A stretch of 64,000 nt of DNA from Sarocladium kiliense (Eukaryota; Ascomycota; Sordariomycetes; Hypocreales; Sarocladiaceae): assembly GCA_030734395.1 (NCBI GenBank), contig JAUZTG010000008.1, positions 372,001-436,000 of the forward strand. The letters run 5' to 3'. The notes under the pieces were generated by a model. That model did not search any database, was not told the origin of the DNA, and worked only from the letters and a program-made list of their open reading frames with translations. Positions 56,489-64,000 of the stretch are shown here, piece by piece. The position numbers and the translations under genes were made by a program. Position 1 is the first letter of the stretch, and every line of letters begins with the position of its first letter.

Positions 56489-57923
56489 ATGGCCGCTGAT
56501 CCGAAGTATACCGTCTTCATCCGCGTTCCGATCCCCCGCGGAGACTTTGTCGATCCCCCACCGGTGAGTCGTTTGTCACCGGGAGCTTTGAGCGCTTCGT
56601 TCGCTGATGGGTCTGGATAGGTTGATTGGGACTCTACGAAGGATGAAGCTCTTTGGAAGATTCTTTCTGGAGCTGCGCAGACGGAGATTGACTGTAAGTC
56701 CTACCCGACGTATCGTTCTCATAAGCTGAGCTGATCACCGGACACGACAGGGAACCGAGTGTACGTTCACGACCCACGACTTCATTACAAACAGCAGCTG
56801 ACCCCCAAAACAGAGCCGAAGACTTCGATGTCCATGTCGACTTCCTCCTCAAACAAGTTGCCTACCTCACCGAACGACACGCGTCCCAAGTCCGCGCGCA
56901 AGTTCGGAAAGCCACAGCTGCAGCGAAAGGTGGCTCCTCCGCTCCCTCTCCCACACCTCCCTCCGAACAGCCCCTGTCAGGTCACCAACGGACGGCATCT
57001 GCTTTATCGCGCAGGGACTCGCCTATGCCGCGAAGTGATGATGGAGGGAATACGACGCCGATGAATCGATCTGCGAGGCCGAATGTGTCGAGGAACACAT
57101 CCGCAAATACATCCATGTTGAGGGATGCGGCGAGCTCGTCGTCGCCCAGGCCGGGGAAGGCCAGACCCGTGGAGCAGAGTTCGAGGAGGAGATTGTCGTC
57201 CTTACCGCTTGCTTCGCCCGTGGCCAGGTCGCCCGAGGGACAGGCCGAGCCGCTGCGGTCACCGTCGCCAGGCCCTGCAGATCCGAGCTCTTCGTCTTCT
57301 TCGGATGATGACTCTCTGCCTGCTCAGTCTAGGATCATCCGACGACCGCCGAAATTCCAGCAGAAAGAGCAGAAGGGCACGTACGACGAGGATGACGAGG
57401 ACGATGAATCCGAACCAGCTTTCCAACCGTACAGAGCAGCTGCGGACCACTCTGCTGCGCAAGATCTGGCTTCGACTCTACGTGGGGATAGCAAGAGTGG
57501 TTCCCGAAAGGCCACGCGGAAAGATGCTATCAATCACTCGCAGACGTCTGATTCGTCAGTTGGATCGGGGGCGCATGTTCAACGGCACGGGAAGGGAAGA
57601 GAGCAACGGCCTTCAGGGCCGCTGTCACCAAGACGGACGGCTGAGCTCTCGGGAAAGAGTCCGAATGCGAAGTCTAGAGGTTACTCCCGAGAGGGAAGTG
57701 ATGGCACGCCTAGCATGGGCAGCAGCTTTAGTGACCTCGATGGTGAGTCTTCTATACTTGATGTGCATCGATTCATGTGAATACTGACTTGTCTCCAGAT
57801 GCATCCGTCACACAGTCAGCGCTGGAGGAAGCGCTAGCAAGTCATATGAACCGCGGGGGAGGCAGTCGATTCAGTATCAGCCAGGCATTCAGAAGTCGAC
57901 ATACGCCGAACCCGAACAAGTGA
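56489..57923 (+). CDS. ATG29: Autophagy protein Atg29
   Basis: Exons 56489-56563, 56621-56693, 56751-56760, 56814-57742 and 57799-57923 join in phase to 403 residues. Exon 3 is a ten-base microexon. The first 85 residues are the conserved Atg29 domain: YTVFIRVPIPRGDFVDPPP, VDWDSTKDEALWKILS, then DWNRVAEDFDV and FLLKQVAYLTERH. The rest is disordered, Ser/Pro-rich, with an acidic patch near residue 240. The end SRFSISQAFRSR is conserved in fungal members. Atg29 joins Atg17 and Atg31 in the scaffold that gathers the machinery at the phagophore assembly site. The next gene starts about 400 bases downstream on the same strand. Confidence 0.96.
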
Positions 57924-58326
57924 TCTGAGGAGAAGAAACTGGATGTGCTGATAATGTCAGGATATGATTCGATATGAAGGTGGACTTCTGTGGCATTGGA
58001 TGGAGTTCTTTTGGTTTATGATAGATGTGAAACGATGATCGGATCATAATGTGAATCTACTCTATTTACTGAGCACTCCGCGGGGTTCTCACCTTGATTT
58101 GGCACGCTCGACGTGACGTCTCTCTGTTTGAGGATGAGGACCAAACAAGTTGATTCACTGCAGCAAGCTGATCAGCAGATGGCGGCCAGCTGCTTGAGAC
58201 GCTTCTTCGCTGCCACTCCTCTTCTTCACACAGGCCATCTGTAAGCGCTTCGCTCTCGAGCTTTTTTAAATCTCATCCTTCCAAGCCACACGTTCTCCCC
58301 CTGTGCCTCTGTCACCGATCACCAGG
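57924..58326. other. Intergenic, atg29 to Arb2-domain gene
   Basis: About 400 bases with the atg29 3' end and the promoter of the next gene. CT-rich DNA lies close to the next start codon. Confidence 0.6.
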
Positions 58327-59839
58327 ATGTTCCGCCGTCATTGGTCTGGGCTACCAAGAGACCCCGTGTTTCCTTCCACCCTTGAAGGCCTTGGGTAAGA
58401 ATTACGACCTCCTGCTTCTTCTTTCATCTCATCACATCGGAGTTCTGCGCCGTTGTCTCGAAATCTGACCTAAACATGGCTAGTTACTTCGTCAACGAAG
58501 ATGACGAGATCCGATCGATCGAGAAGCCGGATTGCTACTTCAAGTACATGATCAACCGCAATGAACGCATTAACTACCGCCAGAGATTTCACTTCAACAG
58601 TCAGTCCCCATGCCAGTCCCTTAAAACCTGGATTTTGGGGAGGTATTTGAGAATGCCATGAAGCTGACTAGATGGTAGTGGCGCTGGAAGATGTCATCAT
58701 CCAGCGCCTCGAGGACGAAGGCGTCGAGAAGCTCGCAATGCCTTTCGGTACACCTTTCGAGAAACCACACATTCCCATCTCCGCTTCTCCAGATCTCCCT
58801 TCTAAGGAGCGAATCATCCTCATTGTCAATGACACCATGCAGTCTCTCGGCATGATCGCCGGTCGAGTTGCCAACGGCCCAGGTGGAGTCAACAAGGGAA
58901 GTGCCATCTCCCTGGTGAGAGCCATTCGGGAACATCTGCCCGAAGCAGGCATCATCCTGGCCAATCCTGGGGCTCTTCACTGGTGGCCTAAAGGCAAACG
59001 TGCCATCTCAGGTTTCCAAGCCGAAGCTGCTCCCTTATCGAGTATGGTGAGCTACGGGAAGAGGGTCAATGACTCTGTGAATCGGGTGCCTGGTCATGAG
59101 GATGATTGGAAGCACTTAACTAGGATCTTTGAGATGATTGAGGAGAAGGCAAATGCCGAGGTGAAAATCGATATCTATGGAATTGAGAAGGGCGCAGAGC
59201 TTGTTGAGAAGTTCCTGGATGATGAGAAGATCTGGGAGAGATGGGGCGGTAAGTTGGAGAGCATGGTGTTGTTTGGTACCCATCGTGATCTCGACTGGGT
59301 GCACAACGAGGCACTGAAAGCTTTTCTCGAGAAGGTATGTCCTACCACTGAGCATCCGACATATTAGAGATAGAACTAAATCCCTATCCCAGCGCTGCCG
59401 AGCCTACGCCCTATCCTCTGAACCACTCGACACTCCCATTTCTGGACCCCTCGGAAACCCCAACTTGTCCATCTCCCCTCTTGGCCTCCCAGTCTACTCC
59501 TCCTCCGAATCATGGTGCTCCGAACTCATGGCCATCACCGCCCAAAACGCCGCTCTCACATACTTCGCTGAAGTAGCCCGCCATAACGACTTCACGAACC
59601 CAGAAGTGACTCCCCCGGTGAATGCGGAGGGACTTGGTGTTATTGGAGATGAAAGGGCGAAGAGCTCGTGGGATGAAGTGAGGGAGGAGGATAAGCCGGT
59701 TGTGGAGATTGTGGATGAAAGGGTTTTGAGCGAGCAGAGGATGTGGAATCGGTGGGAGGAGACGGGTGAGGCCATGGTGGATGATTGGGGGGTGAAGGAA
59801 GAGGGGGACGAGGTGCAGAGAGCTGCACCGGCTGCGTGA
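58327..59839 (+). CDS. Arb2-domain protein
   Basis: Exons 58327-58394, 58484-58599, 58679-59334 and 59393-59839 join in phase to 428 residues. It begins MFRRHWSGLP, and the phrase FPSTLEGLGYFVNEDDEIRSI matches the start of the Arb2 family once the first intron is removed. Further landmarks are NRNERIN, GRVANGPGGVNKGS, the alpha/beta-hydrolase-like core (RIILIVND, GIILANPGALHWWP), DIYGIEKGAELVEKFLDD and SSEPLDTP. In fission yeast Arb2 is part of the ARC complex that holds Argonaute with duplex siRNA. Other Arb2-domain proteins join histone deacetylases. No intact Ser-His-Asp triad is evident. A role in RNA silencing is inferred from family membership only. Confidence 0.85.
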
Positions 59840-60057
59840 TGAGTTCGAGTATGTGAAGAGGGCGGTGACGTTGAAGGTGGTATTTGGTGCAAGGGTTCGG
59901 GCATATTGCTTTCCGATGAAGGGGAGCAGCGATGATGAGAGAATGATGCAGGCGCGCTTATCATTACAACATTGATAGCCGGACAGGCCGTAGTGCTAAT
60001 CTACACTCTTGAACATCAAGTGATTCGTCCAGTTGTTTATGCATCAGCTAAAGCCAA

Positions 60058-61749
60058 TTACACCTTGAACAGGGAGACAAGGTAGTTCTCCTTCGGCGGC
60101 GCCACATCATCCACCAGCTCCTTCGTTCTCCGGACACGCTCCGCAACAACCTTCTCTTCAGCCATCCACCTCCCTTCTCCCTCACCATTCCCTCCCCTCC
60201 AGAATGCGAAACCCCAAGATGACGAGTTTGCGCCGTTCGCCTCCTTCTCTTCCAGTTTCTGTTTCTCCTGCGCTGCCATTCTTGACACCATGGTCGTCCA
60301 GTTCTGAAGACCCATGGTCAGACATTCGCGGCAGGTTGTCCTCTCGGGCTGCTCTTTTTGAGCATCTGAGGGACCAATGGTGCGTAGCTGCGCTTCTGCT
60401 TCGTCGACACCATCGCGTGTCCATGCGAGGCCATCTTCACGTGAGGATGTGGCGAAGAGGATCTCGCCGATGTGGAGCTGGAGAGCGGCTTCCTGGCAGC
60501 GCTCTTCGGGGCTTCGCCAGGGCGCGTCGAAGCCGGATGGAGGTGGCGGTGGGTATGGTGGCGGAGCGAAGAAGTTAACGACTTGTTGATAGGTGGGTAC
60601 CCGGCGTTGGGGGGCGTCACGGGAGAGTGCTGGTGGTGTTGATGGGAGAGAACGGCGGGCGTGGAGGACGGAGAGATAGGCTGTGAGGGCGTGGGAAAGG
60701 TTGCCGTTTCGGGCCCAGAGGTTAGCGAGCGCGGTCATGACATCGAGCATGTTGCTAGAAGGAGGGTCACCGTTTGACCTCCGGATAGGAGCCATCTGAT
60801 CGACCCTAATCCATTCTTCAACGGTGGAGTCCTTAGAGTTTCCGTTGGCAAGGATCAGGCAGTGAGCAAGGCATTCTTGTGCTGTATCGACGCGTCCCAT
60901 GTACTCCCAGTACGCCGCCTCCTCCAGCCGAGCATCGAGCTGTTGTTTAGGAGTCAAGCCTTTTGTTCTTGAGATCTTGAGGTAGTATTCTGAGGCACTG
61001 GGAAAGGCAATGATACAGTCTTCCTCACGGGGCGCCGGCGGTGCGCCCTTTGGAACTGGTTTCGGTCGTGGATTTGAAGGCCCGATAACGTACTCAGGAG
61101 GAATATTCAGGCCTCTTGTCGTATCGAGGAGCCATCCTTCGGTGTGTTCTGCCGCTTTCGCCGTCGCCATCAGAGCATCGAAGTACCCTCGCCTCCACTC
61201 TTCACTCTTCGCTGAGATGTCACAAGGCACGAGCTCCGGGTCGTCTAATTCGTAGCCTTCAATCTTCACCACTCCTTTGCCGTCCTTGCCTGGATCCTCA
61301 AGGCGGCGCAAGGCTTCTGCGCCGAGCTGGACCGCATCGCCCCATTTCTTCTGACCATTCTTCGGGTTCGACCGGTTATGGCAATCCCGTAGGATCTTTC
61401 TAGTCAAATAGCCCCATTCGTGCGGTGTTGGGTGCTCGCGCTCAGCGGTCTCCTCACCTATAGCAAAGACGATGAGGAGGACCGCGCCTGCGGCCACCCA
61501 GAGGACGACAGTGTACTTCAATCCATTCTTGAGCTCCCGGCGTAGCCAGCGCTTACGGTCGGATGTGAAGTTGCGGATTCGATGGCTGCCTACGGAGGTG
61601 GACGGTATACTGAGAAAGGGGAGGTTGGGGCGTGAGCTGGTGTTGGTGAGCTTTGCATGGTGGGTGAAGGTTCGAAGGAGTGTCGGGGAGTGGACGATTC
61701 GAGGTTGAGGAGGGAGCCAGAGGCGTCGCACGACTAGTCGTGGTCGCAT
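60058..61749 (-). CDS. Mitochondrial TPR-like protein (Mgr3-like)
   Basis: Intronless, 563 residues. The Arg-rich, acid-free first 60 residues look like a mitochondrial presequence, and one membrane helix spans about 79-97. The C-terminal 460 residues are helical with TPR-like repeats: EYYLKISRTKGLTPKQQLDARL, YWEYMGRVDTAQECLAHCL, LANLWARNGNLSHALTAYLSVL and EAALQLHIGEILFATS. This layout fits yeast Mgr3, a TPR adaptor of the inner-membrane i-AAA protease. Homologues are often labelled MFS maltose permease in databases, a label this one-helix protein does not support. The Mgr3 link is by architecture, so it is tentative. It diverges from the Tcd-type gene with 310 bases between starts. Confidence 0.7.
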   Translation of the reverse strand: MRPRLVVRRLWLPPQPRIVHSPTLLRTFTHHAKLTNTSSRPNLPFLSIPSTSVGSHRIRNFTSDRKRWLRRELKNGLKYTVVLWVAAGAVLLIVFAIGEETAEREHPTPHEWGYLTRKILRDCHNRSNPKNGQKKWGDAVQLGAEALRRLEDPGKDGKGVVKIEGYELDDPELVPCDISAKSEEWRRGYFDALMATAKAAEHTEGWLLDTTRGLNIPPEYVIGPSNPRPKPVPKGAPPAPREEDCIIAFPSASEYYLKISRTKGLTPKQQLDARLEEAAYWEYMGRVDTAQECLAHCLILANGNSKDSTVEEWIRVDQMAPIRRSNGDPPSSNMLDVMTALANLWARNGNLSHALTAYLSVLHARRSLPSTPPALSRDAPQRRVPTYQQVVNFFAPPPYPPPPPSGFDAPWRSPEERCQEAALQLHIGEILFATSSREDGLAWTRDGVDEAEAQLRTIGPSDAQKEQPERTTCRECLTMGLQNWTTMVSRMAAQEKQKLEEKEANGANSSSWGFAFWRGGNGEGEGRWMAEEKVVAERVRRTKELVDDVAPPKENYLVSLFKV

Positions 61750-62059
61750 GGCTGCAGATGGGGTGTAGGGAAGTGCAGTCTGAGGCGTTGAACCGGTAAG
61801 TTCGCTTCCAATTGAGTTCCGTTAATGGTCGTCTTGCTCGTGGCTCAATGGTCCGTGTTGAGGTGAAGGTTGGAATAGAGAGGTCGAAATTAGCGTCGTG
61901 AGCTTCCAAGTTCCGCGTGGTGGTTCACGACACAGCTTAGGCGAAAATTTGGATGACTAAGCTAACCTGGACCTCGAAACTCGACACTCAGGACATCCTA
62001 CTGAATTTGCGACACCATAGAAGTAGCAGGAGGCCGCCTCGAGATGCAGAGGAGGGACA
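61750..62059. promoter_or_regulatory. Shared 310-base divergent promoter
   Basis: Lies between start codons of two divergent genes for proteins that each carry one N-terminal membrane helix. Too short for separate large promoters, so shared control is plausible. Confidence 0.55.
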
Positions 62060-63638
62060 ATGGCTTCAAATATACTTTCCTCCTTCAATAGTCCGAGGTT
62101 CCAGCTGTTTGCAACTGCAGCCGTCTCAGCTACGAGTGCTGTGGTCCTGCTTCTTGGGTATCAAGCTCTTGCTCGCGAAGAGAGGATACATGACCTCAAG
62201 GCTTCCGTGCCATCTCTTGATGAGCCGCATGATGTCAAGAGAGTGAGTCACAGAGTCCGGCCGCTCACACACCGCATGAATCTGACCAGTCCGCTAGCTG
62301 AACAGCTTTGGGGCCTCATCTGCCACCCCTGAGGATAAGGAGCTTGCTCACAACCAGGCTCTCGCGCGTCGCGCGCAGGCAGGCGACTACGATGATGAAC
62401 TCATTCTTGAGCAGCTAGCACGAAACCGCGTCTTTCTTACACCTGAGGGCCTTGATAAACTTCGTCAATCCGTTGTAATTGTTGTCGGCTGCGGCGGAGT
62501 AGGCTCTCATGCAGCTGCCGCACTCGCAAGGTCCGGCGCGTCCAAGATTCGTCTCATCGACTTCGACCAGGTTACTCTAAGCTCACTGAACAGGCATGCT
62601 GTTGCGACGCTTGCAGATGTGGGCATTTCTAAAGTCCGCTGCCTGGAAAGACGACTCAATGCTGTGGCACCTTGGGTAAAGTTCGACCTCCGACAGGAGA
62701 AGTTTGACGAGGATGTCGCTGCGGATATGCTTGGACCTTGGAACGACAAAGAGGGCAGACAGCCGGACTACGTTATTGACGCCATTGACAATATCGACAC
62801 AAAGGTTGCACTACTCAAGTACTGCCACGATCACAAGCTTCCGGTCATATCTGCTACAGGCGCAGGCTGCAAGTCCGATCCGACACGTATTATCGTTGGG
62901 GACATCGCGAACAGCACGGACGACAGACTTTCTCGCTCCACACGCCGCAAGCTCAAGCTCAAGGGCATCACGAACGGTATCCCCGTTGTCTACTCAACGG
63001 AAAAGACCGGAGAAGGAAAAGCTGAGCTTCTGCCTCTTCCGGAAGATGAGTTCCAGCGCGGTAAAGTTGGCGACCTCGGTGCCATGCCAAACTTCCGAGT
63101 CAGGATCCTGCCTGTGTTAGGAACGATGCCGGCTATCTTTGGTCTTACTGTTGCAAACCACGTGATCTTGAGCATCACGGGATATCCTCTTGACTATGTC
63201 CCAGCAAAGGGCAGAGAGAAGATGTATGAGGGACTTCTTGCCTACTTGCAAGGCTCGGAAGAAACCCTCGCCCGAGGTTACACCCCCGGCATCATCGGAG
63301 TCAAGACGCCCATTACAACCAGCGACGTCGCCTTCCTTGCCGAGGAAATCTACCGTGGCAGAAGTGCAATTACTGGGCTCTCCACACGCATCGTTTTAGT
63401 TCGGTGGGAAAAGCCGACCCATGATACGATCAATAGAATTGGAGAGGGCGACGGTGCCCAAAAGTGCTCAAATATCAGGCTCGGGGATCTTGTGTGTATG
63501 ACGAAAGAGGAGGCGAATCGGCATGAGAAGGAGGTGTTGAAGGGAAGCAAGAAGCTGGAAGACTTGTATGATAGCCACACACTGGAACGAGTTGCGGCGG
63601 CGCGAGAGGAGGCTGCAAAGTACGAAGGTTATCGATAG
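62060..63638 (+). CDS. tRNA threonylcarbamoyladenosine dehydratase (Tcd)
   Basis: Exons 62060-62242 and 62298-63638 join in phase to 507 residues. One membrane helix at about 14-34 anchors the N-terminus, as in yeast Tcd1 and Tcd2 on the mitochondrial outer membrane. The E1-like adenylation fold begins with VVGCGGVGSH (125-132), then LIDFDQVTLSSLNRH, the YVIDAIDNIDTK helix and ATGAGCKSDPT with a central Cys. The C-terminal domain is fungal-specific. The enzyme uses ATP to close the side chain of t6A at tRNA position 37 into the cyclic form ct6A, which helps decode ANN codons. A ubiquitin-type E1 is excluded by length and the lack of a catalytic-Cys domain. Confidence 0.93.
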
Positions 63639-64000
63639 ACAACTGGGAGAATGGTTTATCAAGGCGAAGATAGACTGCACCGTATGCCGATTGTAGGAAT
63701 TGCAGAACCACCCCCAACTAGTTCGCAGCATGGATCGTCCAGCGTTCCTCCGGTCATCCGCGTGACACGTCTTGTGCATACCGAGAAGCAGAGACTAAGA
63801 AAAGAATGCGCTCGGAAGTGCAGAAACATCCACCACCGCACTTCGAACTGGTTCGCAGTGGTGACACCGTTTGCCTTCCCAGTACATTGGCATGCCCTCA
63901 GCCCTGCTGCCTGGCGAGGAAACTTATAAGCCGAATTCAGCCGACATGAGTTTGTTCGCCAGGGGAGAATTTCACAATTTTCAGCCGCACCATGGTTCTG
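63639..64000. other. 3' region at window edge
   Basis: Downstream of the Tcd-type gene. No exon is recognisable in the last 360 bases. Confidence 0.5.

Overview
The window is nuclear DNA of a filamentous ascomycete (Pezizomycotina). Most protein-coding genes are split by short GT-AG introns of roughly 45-110 bases with CTAAC/CTGAC-like branch sites. Genes lie on both strands without operons, separated by 0.2-3.7 kb. The protein set is typical of moulds: Zn2Cys6 regulators, Amt/Mep transporter, Atg29, Crt10, Arb2-domain protein and a small secreted cysteine-rich protein. I rebuilt 22 gene models by joining exons so that reading phase is kept across every intron. Start sites are weak for the MBD4-like glycosylase and for the zinc-cluster gene at 28.9-31.8 kb. 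I saw no tRNA, rRNA, transposon, CRISPR or organellar sequence. Layout, 0-10 kb: a Pex26-type peroxin (+), the SF3b splicing subunit PHF5A/Rds3 (-), then sulfite oxidase (-) and a small-subunit catalase (+) that diverge from one 0.8 kb promoter region, followed by a MOCS1A-type enzyme (+) that starts molybdenum cofactor synthesis. These last three fit together: the MOCS1A enzyme feeds the cofactor needed by sulfite oxidase, sulfite oxidases can release H2O2, and catalase removes it. This is the most coherent functional group in the window. 10-20 kb: Cdc14 phosphatase (+), the ER cargo receptor Erv29/SURF4 (-), an MBD4-type DNA glycosylase without a visible MBD (-), and the SF3b subunit p14/SF3B6 (+). 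21-32 kb: a SWIM zinc-finger protein (+), a divergent kinase-like protein (-), a 3.7 kb stretch with no gene I can support, and a zinc-cluster regulator with an unusual cluster (+). 33-43 kb: a TauD/clavaminate-synthase-like oxygenase (+), a membrane-anchored histidine acid phosphatase (+), an NmrA-like oxidoreductase (+), and an ammonium transporter with Glu in place of the first pore His (-), with several GATA sites upstream. 45-56 kb: a Crt10-like protein with a long acidic tract (-), a membrane-anchored GH5 glycosidase (-), a Zn2Cys6 regulator (+) and a secreted 10-cysteine protein (+). 56-64 kb: Atg29 with a 10-base microexon (+), an Arb2-domain protein (+), a mitochondrial Mgr3-like TPR protein (-) and, sharing its 310-base promoter region, a Tcd-type tRNA threonylcarbamoyladenosine dehydratase (+).
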